This document shows positions 1 through 8,961 of a stretch of 64,000 nucleotides of DNA, in pieces. Source of the DNA: Streptomyces sp. NRRL F-5122. GTDB taxonomy: Bacteria > Actinomycetota > Actinomycetes > Streptomycetales > Streptomycetaceae. The translations under genes were made by a program, and so were the position numbers. The notes beneath the pieces are model-generated. The model saw nothing but the letters and a program-made list of their open reading frames with translations, searched no databases and was not told the DNA's origin. How positions within the stretch are numbered: position 1 is the stretch's first letter; each line of letters opens with the position of its first letter. Location of the stretch: contig NZ_LMWH01000015.1 of assembly GCF_001507435.1 (NCBI RefSeq), positions 141,735-205,734 of the forward strand, in the 5' to 3' direction.

Positions 1-750
1 TTCGTGACGGACAACGACCTCACCGACGCCGAATGGCAGTACGCGATCGACTTCCTCACCCGCACCGGGCAGATCTCCGGCCCGACCCGCCAGGAGTTCG
101 TGCTGCTGTCGGACACGCTCGGGATCTCCAGCGCCGTGGATCTGCTCACCAACTCCCGTACGCCCACCACCACCCCCTCCGCGGTGCTCGGGCCCTTCTA
201 CGTCGAAGGCCCGCCCGGGACCGAGCACGGCAGCGACATATCCGGTGGCCTGCCCGGTACGCCGTTGTGGGTGGACGTACGGGTGCTGGACACGGCCGGC
301 GAGCCGCTCAAGGACGCCGTCGTGGACGTCTGGCAGTCCAATGAGGACGGCTTCTACGACGTCCAGCTCCCCGATCTGGACGGGCCGGTGCTGCGCGCCC
401 GGCTACGCACCGACGCGGAGGGCCGGATGACCTTCTGGTCGCTTCTGCCTGCCGCCTATCCGATCCCCGACGACGGACCGGTCGGGCAGATGCTTGCCGC
501 GGTCGGCCGCCACCCCTTCAGGGCGCCCCACCTCCATTTCATGATCGATGCCCCGGGTCACCGGCGGCTCGTCACCCAGCTGTTCGTGGCCGGCGGCGCC
601 TACCTCGACAGCGACACCGTGTTCGGCGTCAAGGACGCGCTCGTCGTCGACTTCACGCCGCACACCGGCCCCACCCCTGACGGCCGCCCCGTCGACGGGG
701 AATGGCGCCGCCTCGAGTACACCTTCCGCATCGCCCCGTCGGCCGGCTGA
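1..750 (+). CDS. Hydroxyquinol/catechol-type intradiol 1,2-dioxygenase, 5' partial
   Basis: Non-haem Fe(III) intradiol ring-cleavage dioxygenase; a hydroxyquinol 1,2-dioxygenase would make maleylacetate. The frame is open from base 1. The family is usually about 280-300 aa while only about 249 are present, so the true start probably lies left of the window; the GTG at 4 is likely an internal Val. Counting from that GTG, the likely iron ligands are Tyr118 (GFYDV), Tyr152 (AYPIPDDGP), His176 and His178 (PHLHF), with Arg173 beside them. It heads a tight operon with a flavin hydroxylase 17 bp downstream and 3-oxoadipate genes, which favours hydroxyquinol over catechol. Substrate choice is inference. 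Confidence 0.88.
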   Translation, partial: FVTDNDLTDAEWQYAIDFLTRTGQISGPTRQEFVLLSDTLGISSAVDLLTNSRTPTTTPSAVLGPFYVEGPPGTEHGSDISGGLPGTPLWVDVRVLDTAGEPLKDAVVDVWQSNEDGFYDVQLPDLDGPVLRARLRTDAEGRMTFWSLLPAAYPIPDDGPVGQMLAAVGRHPFRAPHLHFMIDAPGHRRLVTQLFVAGGAYLDSDTVFGVKDALVVDFTPHTGPTPDGRPVDGEWRRLEYTFRIAPSAG

Positions 751-767
751 CCAAGGAGCGCCCACAC

Positions 768-2531
768 ATGACCCGCACGGACACCTACGACACCGACGTC
801 CTGGTCGTCGGCAGCGGCCCGGCCGGAGGTTCGGCCGCTCTGCTTCTCGCCACGTACGGGATACGCACCCTGCTGGTGACGAAGTACGGCTGGCTGGCCA
901 ACACCCCGCGAGCACACATCACGAACCAGCGCACCATGGAGGTGCTGCGCGATCTCGGCGTCGAGGCCGAGGCGCGGGCGGTCGGCAGTCCGTCCCACCT
1001 CATGGGCGACACCGTCCTGTGCACCGCCCTCGCCGGTGAGGAGATCGGCCGGATCCGCAGCTGGGGCACGGGCCCGGCCACACTGACCGAGTACGCGTCC
1101 AAGAGCCCCTGCGAGATGATCGACCTGCCGCAGACCTACCTGGAGCCGATCCTGGTGAGCACGGCGGCCGAGCGCGGAGCGAAGATCCGCTTCGACACCG
1201 AGTTCCTCAGTTTCACCCAGGACGAGGACGGCGTCACGGCGCTGCTGCGCGACCGGATCCGCGGCGACGAGTTCACCGTGCGCGCCCGTTATCTCATCGG
1301 CGCGGACGGCGGACGCAGCTCGGTGGCGGAGCAGCTCGGCCTGCCCTTCGACGGGCGGATGGGCAAGGCCGGCAGCATGAACATCGTCTTCAAGGCCGAT
1401 CTCACGCGGTACTGCGCGCACCGTCCGAGCGTCCTGTACTGGGTGCTGCGCCCGGGAGCGGAGACGGGCGGCATCGGCATGGGCCTGGTCCGTATGGTCC
1501 GTCCGTGGAACGAGTGGCTGCTGGTCTGGGGCTACGACATCGAGCAGCCGCCGCCCGCGGTGGACGAGGAAGAGGCACGGCGCATCGTGCGCGACCTCAT
1601 CGGTGACCCCGAGCTGCCGGTGGAGATCACCTCGACCTCGTTGTGGACCGTCAACCACAGCTACGCCGCCTCCTACGGAGCGGGACGGGTGTTCTGCGCG
1701 GGTGACGCCGTGCACCGGCACCCGCCGTCCAACGGTCTCGGCTCCAACACCTCGATCCAGGACTCCTACAACCTCGCGTGGAAGCTGGCCATGGTGATCC
1801 GCGGTGAGGCGGGGCCCGCGCTGCTCGACAGCTACACCGCCGAACGCGCCCCCGTCGGACGGCAGATCGTGGAGCGGGCCAACCTCAGCCGCGACCAGTT
1901 CGGACCCGTCTTCGACGTGCTCGGCGTCGGAGCGGGAAGCGACGAGGAGAGCATCGCCGAGGGCCTTGCGGCGCTGCGGGCCTCGACCGCCGAGGGTGCG
2001 AAGAAGCGACGCCTCCTCGAGGACGCGGTCCAGCTGAAGAACTACGAATTCAACGCGCACGGCGTCGAGATGAACCAGCGCTATGTCTCCGGTGCGGTCG
2101 TCCCGAGCGACGGTCCGGACGAAGACCGCTCGGTGGACCCGGAGTTGGTCGCGCGCCCGACGACCAGGCCCGGCGCCAAGGTCCCGCATGCCTGGCTGGT
2201 CGACGCCGGAGGCGGACGGATCTCCACGCTCGACGTCGTCGGCAAGGGCGTCTTCACCGTCCTCACGGGGCTCGCGGGCGGGGTGTGGGAGTCGGCTGCG
2301 GACGCCTGCCGGGACGAACTCGGCGTACCGGTGCGGTCCGTGCGCATCGGGGACCCCGACTCCCGTGACGCGTACGGCGAATGGAGCCGTGTCTCGGAGA
2401 TCGCCGAGGACGGTGCGCTGCTGGTACGACCGGACGGCCATGTCGCATGGCGGCGCACGGGTGCCCCCGGGAACGCGGCATCGGCCCGGGCGGAACTGCT
2501 GGGCGCCCTCCGTCAGGTGCTCGGGCGGTAA
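768..2531 (+). CDS. FAD-dependent aromatic ring monooxygenase (phenol/resorcinol hydroxylase-like)
   Basis: Group A flavoprotein hydroxylase, 587 aa, that would insert one oxygen into a phenolic ring using NAD(P)H. Visible motifs are the dinucleotide-binding GSGPAG at residues 15-20, GADGGRSS, and the GD motif region AGDAVHRHPPSNGLGSNT near residues 310-328. A C-terminal thioredoxin-like region, as in phenol hydroxylase and 2,4-dichlorophenol 6-monooxygenase, would occupy about the last 100 residues. The ATG at 768 was chosen because AAGGAG lies about 10 bases upstream and the Rossmann motif falls at the usual place. Lying between a hydroxyquinol-type dioxygenase and 3-oxoadipate genes, it probably supplies the trihydroxylated ring. 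The exact substrate cannot be read from sequence. Confidence 0.9.
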   Translation: MTRTDTYDTDVLVVGSGPAGGSAALLLATYGIRTLLVTKYGWLANTPRAHITNQRTMEVLRDLGVEAEARAVGSPSHLMGDTVLCTALAGEEIGRIRSWGTGPATLTEYASKSPCEMIDLPQTYLEPILVSTAAERGAKIRFDTEFLSFTQDEDGVTALLRDRIRGDEFTVRARYLIGADGGRSSVAEQLGLPFDGRMGKAGSMNIVFKADLTRYCAHRPSVLYWVLRPGAETGGIGMGLVRMVRPWNEWLLVWGYDIEQPPPAVDEEEARRIVRDLIGDPELPVEITSTSLWTVNHSYAASYGAGRVFCAGDAVHRHPPSNGLGSNTSIQDSYNLAWKLAMVIRGEAGPALLDSYTAERAPVGRQIVERANLSRDQFGPVFDVLGVGAGSDEESIAEGLAALRASTAEGAKKRRLLEDAVQLKNYEFNAHGVEMNQRYVSGAVVPSDGPDEDRSVDPELVARPTTRPGAKVPHAWLVDAGGGRISTLDVVGKGVFTVLTGLAGGVWESAADACRDELGVPVRSVRIGDPDSRDAYGEWSRVSEIAEDGALLVRPDGHVAWRRTGAPGNAASARAELLGALRQVLGR

Positions 2532-2540
2532 GGAGCAGTC

Positions 2541-3296
2541 ATGGACAAGCAAGTGGCAACGGCCGAGGAGGCCTTGGCGGACGTGGCGGACGGCCGGTCG
2601 TTCGCCGTCGGAGGCTTCGGGCTGAGCGGCGTGCCGGAGGTCCTCATCGGCGCCCTGTACACGAGCGGGGTGAGCGATCTGCGAGTGGTGTCGAACAACT
2701 GCGGTGTGGACGGCCGCGGCCTCGGCGTCCTGCTGGCCGCGGGCCGGATCGCCCGGGTCACCGGCTCGTACGTGGGTGACAACAAGGAATTCGCGCGCCA
2801 GTACCTCGGAGGCGAACTGGAGGTGGAGCTGATTCCGCAGGGCACCCTCGCGGAACGGCTGCGCGCCGGAGGCTGCGGCATTCCGGCCTTCTTCACCCCG
2901 GCAGGCGTCGGCACACAGGTCCAGGAGGGCGGTCTGCCGTGGCGCTACGCCCCCGACGGATCGGTCGCCCTCGCCTCACCGCCCAAGGAAGTGCGGGTCT
3001 TCGACGACACCGAGTACGTCCTGGAACGCGCCATCACCACGGACTACGCCCTGGTCAGGGCCGCCCGTGGGGACCGGCACGGCAACCTCGTCTTCCATCG
3101 CGCGGCCCGGAACTTCAACCCGCTCGCGGCGATGGCCGGCCGCATCACGGTGGCCGAGGTGGAGGAGCTGGTCGAGCCCGGTGTGCTCGACCCCGACGAG
3201 GTGCACGTGCCGGGCGTGTTCGTGCAGCGCGTCGTGGCGCTCACCCCCGAACAGGCCGCCGACAAGGGGATCGAGAAGAGGACGGTGCGGGAGTGA
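2541..3296 (+). CDS. pcaI: 3-oxoadipate CoA-transferase subunit A
   Basis: Alpha subunit (251 aa) of the succinyl-CoA:3-oxoadipate CoA-transferase, which makes 3-oxoadipyl-CoA in the cytoplasm. It shows the family N-terminus ([15 protein letters not shown]), the oxyanion/CoA region [10 protein letters not shown], and a central [17 protein letters not shown] block. Length is as expected for a separate A subunit. AAGGAG precedes the ATG, 9 bp after the hydroxylase stop. Its stop overlaps the ATG of a 16-codon reading frame (TGATG) that leads into the B subunit. A generic 3-oxoacid CoA-transferase is the alternative, but the neighbours favour 3-oxoadipate. Confidence 0.92.
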   Translation: MDKQVATAEEALADVADGRSFAVGGFGLSGVPEVLIGALYTSGVSDLRVVSNNCGVDGRGLGVLLAAGRIARVTGSYVGDNKEFARQYLGGELEVELIPQGTLAERLRAGGCGIPAFFTPAGVGTQVQEGGLPWRYAPDGSVALASPPKEVRVFDDTEYVLERAITTDYALVRAARGDRHGNLVFHRAARNFNPLAAMAGRITVAEVEELVEPGVLDPDEVHVPGVFVQRVVALTPEQAADKGIEKRTVRE

Positions 3297-3346
3297 TGAA
3301 CCGGCTTCTCTCCCGGCGCTCGTACGAGGCGGTGTGCACACGGTGA
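3296..3346 (+). other. Possible 16-codon bridging ORF between pcaI and pcaJ
   Basis: This small reading frame starts at an ATG overlapping the pcaI stop (TGATG) and ends with a TGA overlapping the preferred pcaJ GTG start (GTGA). It could pass terminating ribosomes from pcaI to pcaJ, keeping the two subunits stoichiometric. No peptide function is implied and the arrangement could be chance. Confidence 0.35.
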
Positions 3347-3972
3347 GCTGGAACAGGCACGAGATGGCGGCGCGGGCCGCGCGCGAGCTGCGCGACGGAG
3401 ACTACGTCAACCTCGGCATCGGGCTGCCCACGCTGGTGGCCGACCATCTGCCACCTGACGTCGACGTCGTCCTGCACTCCGAGAACGGACTGCTCGGCGT
3501 CGGGCCCTACCCGGCGCCCGACGAGGTCGACGCCGACCTCATCAACGCGGGCAAGGAGACCGTCACCGTACGGCCGGGGGCGTCCTTCTTCGACTCCTCG
3601 CTCTCCTTCGGCATGATCCGCGGCGGGCACATCGACACCGCCGTCCTGGGTGCGCTGCAGGTGTCGGCGCGCGGGGATCTGGCCAACTGGGCGGTTCCCG
3701 GAAAGATGATCAAAGGCATGGGCGGTGCCATGGACCTCGTCCACGGGGCCCGCCGGGTGGTGGTGCTGATGGAGCACACCGCCAAGGACGGCACCCCCAA
3801 GATCGTCGAAGAATGCACGCTGCCGCTGACGGGACGTGCGTGCGTGGACCGGATCATCACCGACCTGTGCGTTCTGGACGTCACCCCGTGGGGCCTGGAA
3901 CTGGTCGAGACGGCGCCCGGCGTGACGGTCTCCCAGGTGGTCGCCCTCACCCCCGTCGTCCTCAACTGCTGA
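3343..3972 (+). CDS. pcaJ: 3-oxoadipate CoA-transferase subunit B
   Basis: Beta subunit (209 aa) carrying the catalytic glutamate in the SENG motif ([12 protein letters not shown]); it forms the CoA-transferase with the A subunit upstream. [21 protein letters not shown] and [16 protein letters not shown] are hallmark blocks of the family. The start is ambiguous. GTG at 3343 gives the usual N-terminus [13 protein letters not shown] but its GAGG is 13 bases away; GTG at 3334 adds three residues; ATG at 3364 would truncate the protein. I chose 3343 on family fit and its overlap with the upstream mini-ORF stop. Confidence 0.9.
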   Translation: MSWNRHEMAARAARELRDGDYVNLGIGLPTLVADHLPPDVDVVLHSENGLLGVGPYPAPDEVDADLINAGKETVTVRPGASFFDSSLSFGMIRGGHIDTAVLGALQVSARGDLANWAVPGKMIKGMGGAMDLVHGARRVVVLMEHTAKDGTPKIVEECTLPLTGRACVDRIITDLCVLDVTPWGLELVETAPGVTVSQVVALTPVVLNC

Positions 3973-3989
3973 CCCGCAAGGAGCCCTTG

Positions 3990-5180
3990 ATGATCGAGCG
4001 ACCGCGAGATGTGTACATCGTCGACGCCGTCCGGACCCCGTTCGGCCGCTACGGCGGCGCCCTGTCCGGCGTCCGCCCGGACGACCTGGCGGCAGGCGTG
4101 CTGCGGGCCCTTCTGGACCGCAGCCCGTCTCTGGACCCGGCCCGCATCGACGACGTTCTGTTCGGAAACGCCAACGGAGCCGGAGAGGAGAACCGCGATG
4201 TGGCCCGGATGGCCGTCCTGCTCGCGGGACTCCCCGTCACCGTGCCCGGGGCAGCGGTCAACCGGCTCTGCGGTTCGGGGATGGAGGCCGTCATCCAGGC
4301 GGCCCGCGCCGTCGCTCTAGGTGACGCCTCCGTCGCCGTCGCGGGTGGCGTCGAGTCCATGAGCCGCGCCCCCTGGGTGCTGCCCAAGCCGGAGCGGGCC
4401 TTTCCCGCGAAGGACCAGCAGCTGCACTCCACGACCCTCGGCTGGCGGCTGGTCAACCCGGAGATGCCCCAGGAGTGGACGATCCCGCTCGGCGAGAGCG
4501 CGGAACTCGTCGGTGCCAAGCACGGCATCACCCGTGAGGCCCAGGACGCGTTCGCGCTCGCCAGCCATCGCAACGCCGCACGTGCCTGGAGCGAGGGGCT
4601 GTACGACGGCGAGGTGGTTCCTCCCCGGGGCGTCACGCTGCCGCGCGACGAGAACATCCGCGACACCACCTCGCTGGAGGCCCTCGCCGCACTGAAGCCG
4701 GCGTTCCTCGCGGACGGGACCGTCACCGCAGGCAACGCCTCCCCGCTGAACGACGGGGCGGCGGCCCTCCTGCTCGCCGACGAGGACGGACTCGCCGCGA
4801 TCGGCAGGGAGCCCCTCGCACGGGTACGGGCGGCCGCGGTCACGGGCATCGACCCGCGGTACTTCGGACTCGGGCCGGTGGACGCCATCCGCAAGGTGCT
4901 GACCAAGGCGGAGGTGGCACCCGACGACCTCCGTACGATCGAGCTCAACGAGGCTTACGCCGCCCAGGTGCTGGGCTGCCTGGCCGCGCTGCCGGAAATC
5001 GACCCCTCGGTCGTCAATCCGCGCGGCGGGGCCATCGCCATCGGTCATCCGCTGGGCGCCTCGGGTGCCCGGATCACCGGGGCGGTCGCCCACCAGCTCG
5101 CCGCGGCGGGCAGCGGCAGGGGGCTGGCCGCGCTGTGCATCGGAGTGGGACAGGCGCTGGCACTGGTGCTGGAACGCTGA
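3990..5180 (+). CDS. pcaF: 3-oxoadipyl-CoA thiolase
   Basis: Thiolase (396 aa) that splits 3-oxoadipyl-CoA into succinyl-CoA and acetyl-CoA, the last step of the pathway. It has the nucleophilic Cys in NRLCGSGMEAV (about residue 90), the GGVESMSRAPWV loop, the GHPLGASGAR histidine motif and the second catalytic Cys in ALCIGVGQ. The ATG at 3990 follows AAGGAG; a TTG one codon earlier is less likely. It is 17 bp downstream of pcaJ and the last gene of the operon. A degradative acetyl-CoA acetyltransferase is the alternative, but context favours PcaF. Confidence 0.92.
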   Translation: MIERPRDVYIVDAVRTPFGRYGGALSGVRPDDLAAGVLRALLDRSPSLDPARIDDVLFGNANGAGEENRDVARMAVLLAGLPVTVPGAAVNRLCGSGMEAVIQAARAVALGDASVAVAGGVESMSRAPWVLPKPERAFPAKDQQLHSTTLGWRLVNPEMPQEWTIPLGESAELVGAKHGITREAQDAFALASHRNAARAWSEGLYDGEVVPPRGVTLPRDENIRDTTSLEALAALKPAFLADGTVTAGNASPLNDGAAALLLADEDGLAAIGREPLARVRAAAVTGIDPRYFGLGPVDAIRKVLTKAEVAPDDLRTIELNEAYAAQVLGCLAALPEIDPSVVNPRGGAIAIGHPLGASGARITGAVAHQLAAAGSGRGLAALCIGVGQALALVLER

Positions 5181-5210
5181 GGCTCGGGTGCGTGACCGGG
5201 CGCCGCGGCC

Positions 5211-6080
5211 TCAGCCCGCGCGGCGCAGGGCCGCCGGAGTGGTGCCGAGCCGTGCGCGCATCACCCGTGTCAGATGCTCCTGGTGGGAGAAACCGGACTC
5301 GACGGCCACCTCACCGATGGCCATGGTTCCGGCGCGCAGCAGCCGGCACGCCTGCTCCAGCCGCAGTGACAGCAGGTACTGGTGCGGTGAGGTCCCCGTG
5401 CTCGCCCGGAACTGCCGGGTGAACTGGCTGCCGCTCAAGGAGACCGCGGCGGCGAGGTCGGCGATCGGCAGCGGTTCGGCGAGGCGCTCCTCCATGAGCT
5501 CGCGCACGGTCGCGAGCTGCTTTCCGGACAGCCCGGACCGGAGCGGCCGCGGTTCGACGGGGCGGGTGCCGTGCCGTCGTACGAGCTGGGCGGCGAGCAT
5601 CTCCGTCAGCTGGTCGGTGTAGGTCCGCGCCGACGGCTCCCAGCGTCGCGCAGTGCCCTCCAGCGCGAGGACGAGCTGCTCGGCGAGCGGATCCGAGGTC
5701 CCTAGCTCCTCCGACAGCTCGACGGCCCGTCCCTCATTGGCTTCGCGCAGCGCCTCGTCCGTGAGGTAGGCGTGGACCGTGTCGAGCCGTCCGCCGAGCT
5801 CGACGGACAGGGTCCGGCCGGCCGGCTGCAGGAACAGCCCTCCGGCGGGGATCTTCCGGGTACGTGTTCCCGAGCCGTGCCCCCGCCGCACGGTGACCGG
5901 TCCGCTGAGATGAAGGATCAGCAGATGCGTGGGTGCCGGATCGAATTCGGCGTGGTAGGGCTGCTCCTCCTGTGTCGAGAGATACAGCCGCTCCCATCCG
6001 AGCCCGGCACTGCTGCGTCGTGTGCGCACGCCGGGCTGCCCCAGAATCCCCACCGTGTCGCTCAGTCCTAGCTCTGTCAT
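5211..6080 (-). CDS. AraC family transcriptional regulator
   Basis: 289 aa with an N-terminal cupin-like sensing region (about residues 25-170) and a C-terminal double helix-turn-helix (about 195-285), visible as IADLAAAVSLSGSQFTRQF and GEVAVESGFSHQEHLTRVM, followed by the usual LGTTPAALRR end. ATG at 6080 is preceded by AGGAGG. It is convergent with the thiolase gene, only 30 bp apart, and is the only regulator next to the ring-cleavage operon, so it probably senses the aromatic substrate or an intermediate. That target is inference. Confidence 0.9.
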   Translation of the reverse strand: MTELGLSDTVGILGQPGVRTRRSSAGLGWERLYLSTQEEQPYHAEFDPAPTHLLILHLSGPVTVRRGHGSGTRTRKIPAGGLFLQPAGRTLSVELGGRLDTVHAYLTDEALREANEGRAVELSEELGTSDPLAEQLVLALEGTARRWEPSARTYTDQLTEMLAAQLVRRHGTRPVEPRPLRSGLSGKQLATVRELMEERLAEPLPIADLAAAVSLSGSQFTRQFRASTGTSPHQYLLSLRLEQACRLLRAGTMAIGEVAVESGFSHQEHLTRVMRARLGTTPAALRRAG

Positions 6081-6421
6081 GGTGCGACCTCCTACTGCCC
6101 CCCACTGATTGAACAATAAACGACGTGCTTTGTGAACGCGCGAGGAAACGGAAGGGCGGGGTGCAGGAGCGCTCCGGTGCGGGAATGTGGTCCGGGCCAT
6201 CCGCGAGGGCGGTAAACGGGTCCCGCTCCCGGGGCCGGAACGGCGGCACGCCCTGGACGGACGCTGTGGCCGGCACCTACGGCCCGGTGCCTGGCGGCAC
6301 GACCGCACGGCGCGGGGACACGGTGCGTGACGGCACCCGCTCCCGCCTGGCCGGGGAGTTGACGATTTGTTCCCCGAAGATCGGTTGTCCCGGACCGTTG
6401 CCTGCACCGACGATGACCGCC
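6081..6421. other. Intergenic region upstream of the AraC gene
   Basis: 341 bp without a convincing gene. The part nearest 6080 must hold the AraC promoter and is locally AT-rich (ATTGAACAATAAACG around 6108-6122). The rest is GC-rich with no repeat or hairpin that I could identify. Confidence 0.5.
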
Positions 6422-6679
6422 ATGAGTGAAGCTGATGCCCACGAGGAAGCCCACGACGGGGTCCGCGGTCTTGTCGAGCGGATGAGTGAACACCACCGCG
6501 ACGCCGTCCGGCGTCGGGAGGACGAAGAGCTGGCGCACGCGGTGGACGACGCCGCCTTCGATCTCGGCACCGACATAGCCCACCCCACGGTCGGGCACGC
6601 CGCGGTCGGATTCGACGCCGACACCGATCTCGCCCTGGACAACGAGCCGCCGGAGCTGCGCGGACCCGCGACCGGATGA
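6422..6679 (+). CDS. Small acidic hypothetical protein (85 aa)
   Basis: A frame with strongly G/C-biased third positions and an acidic, Ala/Asp/Glu/His-rich product starting MSEADAHEEAHDGVRGLVE. It has no signal peptide or membrane segment and I do not recognise a family. No good ribosome-binding site is visible before the ATG at 6422. Composition favours this frame over the opposite strand. It lies alone between the divergent AraC gene and the phosphatase gene. Confidence 0.45.
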   Translation: MSEADAHEEAHDGVRGLVERMSEHHRDAVRRREDEELAHAVDDAAFDLGTDIAHPTVGHAAVGFDADTDLALDNEPPELRGPATG

Positions 6680-7017
6680 GAGGGGGCGGTCCCCGGCGAC
6701 ATCGCGCCGGGGGCCGCGCGGTCTTTGCATCTGCCGGGGGCCGGACGCCGGGCAGCACGGCACCCGAGCGGACCGTACGTGGCCCGGTCCGTGCGCGGGC
6801 CGATCATCCGGCGAGGGAGGGTCCGGTGGTCACCCACCGGCCGCGGTACGGAGAGAAAATGACTACATGGCCCACAACGACACGCTGAGCCACTTCATCG
6901 GGGCCCGTGGCCCGGTTGTCCTCGTAACGCCGTGTGTCCGCGGCCGCCTCCGGCCCGCCGCTTCCCCGCTTCGGGCGCCGGCGGGGCGACGGTCCTGCCC
7001 GTCACCGGGGGAAGGCC
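6680..7017. other. Intergenic region before the PAS-GAF-PP2C gene
   Basis: 338 bp with no convincing gene. A 54-codon frame beginning ATG at 6867 after GGAGAG runs into the phosphatase start, but its product is Arg/Pro-rich and looks like noise. The region should carry the phosphatase promoter; no clear -35/-10 pair was identified. Confidence 0.4.
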
Positions 7018-8787
7018 ATGGGCAGCGCTGACGAAGCCGCTGCCGACCGCGATCCCCTTGCGAGCGGCGAGGGCGCGGATTCGGACGGCGCGGTGACGGC
7101 GGTCATCGATGCGGACGGCACGGTCGCCGGCTGGACGCAGGCCGCCCACACCCTGCTGGGCTACACCGCCCGCGAGGTGCTGGGACGGCCCCTGGCCGAC
7201 CTGCTCGCCGCAGCCGACCCCGGCCCGTTCGTCGCGGCCGTCCTACGGGGAGCCGCCGCACCGGGAGGCTGGTCGGGCACCGTGCGGCTGCGCCACAGGG
7301 GCGGTCATCACCTGGATGTGCAGTTGCAGATCTCCAGGCTCTCCACGAGGGACGGCGCGACCAGATGGCTGGCCGCGGCCAGCGACGGCCGTGCCGCCGC
7401 CTACCGGCGGCTCGTGAGCGAGCGGCTCATGCTGCTCAATGAGGCCAGCACCCGGATCGGCACCACGCTGGACGTCATGCGCACAGGGCAGGAACTGGCC
7501 GACTTCGTCGTCCCGCGCCTGGCCGACTACACCACCGTGGACCTCGCGGAGGCCGTACCACTGGGTGAGGAGCCCCTGGCGCGGCTCGGGATGGACGCGG
7601 GACGCATCCCCGTCTTCCGCCGGGCGGGGGTGGCCTCGATCCACGAAGGGATCCCGGAGTCGTTGTGGGAGCCCGGGCAGCCGGTCTACGTCCCGTCGGC
7701 CTCACCGTTCACGCAGGTCCTCACCAGCGGCGAGTCCTATCTGGAGCCGGTGCTGAACCCGTCCCTCCACTCCTGGCTGGTGAGCGATCCGCAGCGCTCA
7801 CGCATCATCCATGAGACCGGTATGCACTCCGTGATGATGGTGGCGATCCAGGCGCGGGGCCGTGTGCTCGGTATCGCGGTCTTCGTACGGACCGACAACC
7901 CGGACCCGTTCGAGAGGGACGACCTGCTCCTCGCCGAGGAGCTCGTGGACCGCGCCGCCCTGAGCCTCGACAACGCCAATCGCTACACCCGCGAGCGCGC
8001 GGCCGCCCTGGCGCTGCAGCGCGATCTACTGCCTTCTCATGTGTCCGGCGGGCCGGCCCTCGATGTGGACTACTGCTATCTGCCCGCCGACATGGAACAC
8101 GGGGTGGGAGGCGACTGGTACGACGTGATTCCGCTGCCCCGGGACCGGGTGGCACTCGTCGTGGGCGATGTCGTCGGGCACGGCATCGCGGCGGCGGCCG
8201 CGATGGGCAGGCTCAGAATCGCACTGCACACACTGGCCGACATGGATCTGCCCCCTGCGGTGCTGCTGAGTCGGCTCGACCGCACGGTGGCCCGTCTGGC
8301 ACAGGAGAAGGCGGACCAAGCGGATCTCGCCGTTCCCAGTCTGGCCGCGACGTGTCTGTACGTCGTCTACGACCCGATCGAACGGCTCCTCGACGTGACG
8401 CGCGCGGGCCACCCCCCACCCGTCGTCGTCGACCCCGCCGGACAGGCTACGGTCCCCGAGGTCCCCGCAGGCGTCCCCATCGGGCTGGGGGTGGGGCTGT
8501 ACGAGTCTGCCCGCATGAAGATCCCGGACGGCACCCTGATCGCCCTCTACACCGATGGACTGGTGGAGTCCCGGTCCGAGGACATCGAGTCCGGCATACA
8601 CCGTCTCGCCGCCGCCCTGGCTCATCCGACGCCGGTGCTCCACGAACTGTCGGCGAAAGCCGTCGCCGCCGTGCGCAGCGACCCACCGTCCGACGACGCC
8701 ACCCTGCTGCTGGCCCGCACCCGGCCTCTTCCCCGCTTTGCGGACACGGGGGAGCGGCGGCGCCGGGACACCCCCGCGCATCCCTGA
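7018..8787 (+). CDS. PAS-GAF-PP2C (SpoIIE-type) serine/threonine phosphatase
   Basis: 589 aa cytoplasmic phosphatase of the RsbU/SpoIIE class that usually dephosphorylates anti-anti-sigma factors. Order: PAS domain (about residues 20-120, with AVIDADGTVAGWTQAAHTLL), GAF domain (about 150-330, with MVAIQARGRVLGIAVF), then the PP2C domain (about 345-575). Metal-binding acidic residues sit in GGDWYDV, VGDVVGHG, YTDGLVE and DDATLLLAR. ATG at 7018 follows GGGGAAGG; an in-frame GTG at 6934 would add a low-complexity stretch. No anti-sigma or STAS partner lies beside it. The signal sensed by PAS/GAF is unknown. A second, membrane-type paralogue is at 57792-58880. Confidence 0.9.
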   Translation: MGSADEAAADRDPLASGEGADSDGAVTAVIDADGTVAGWTQAAHTLLGYTAREVLGRPLADLLAAADPGPFVAAVLRGAAAPGGWSGTVRLRHRGGHHLDVQLQISRLSTRDGATRWLAAASDGRAAAYRRLVSERLMLLNEASTRIGTTLDVMRTGQELADFVVPRLADYTTVDLAEAVPLGEEPLARLGMDAGRIPVFRRAGVASIHEGIPESLWEPGQPVYVPSASPFTQVLTSGESYLEPVLNPSLHSWLVSDPQRSRIIHETGMHSVMMVAIQARGRVLGIAVFVRTDNPDPFERDDLLLAEELVDRAALSLDNANRYTRERAAALALQRDLLPSHVSGGPALDVDYCYLPADMEHGVGGDWYDVIPLPRDRVALVVGDVVGHGIAAAAAMGRLRIALHTLADMDLPPAVLLSRLDRTVARLAQEKADQADLAVPSLAATCLYVVYDPIERLLDVTRAGHPPPVVVDPAGQATVPEVPAGVPIGLGVGLYESARMKIPDGTLIALYTDGLVESRSEDIESGIHRLAAALAHPTPVLHELSAKAVAAVRSDPPSDDATLLLARTRPLPRFADTGERRRRDTPAHP

Positions 8788-8961
8788 CGCCTACCGCCGC
8801 AAGCGGTGTGTCGTCACTGCCGGGACGCACACGCAACGGACCACTTCGTAAGGGTCTTGAGCAGCGCTGCTCTGGCTCTTGCCGCAGGCTGCCGAGGCTG
8901 ATTGGGTGGCGCAGCTACGTGCACGACGAGCGCGGCCGGTACGACGAGGGAGTGCAACGCC

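Noticed and set aside
600..2552. Long 650-codon open frame on the minus strand across the hydroxylase gene
   Set aside because: It is the mirror of the plus-strand gene in high-GC DNA; its residues are Arg/Gly/Val/Asp-biased without motifs, whereas the plus strand has intact FAD motifs.
6867..7031. Small ORF beginning MAHNDTLSHF with GGAGAG upstream
   Set aside because: Product turns Arg/Pro-rich after 20 residues and overlaps the phosphatase start; no family resemblance.
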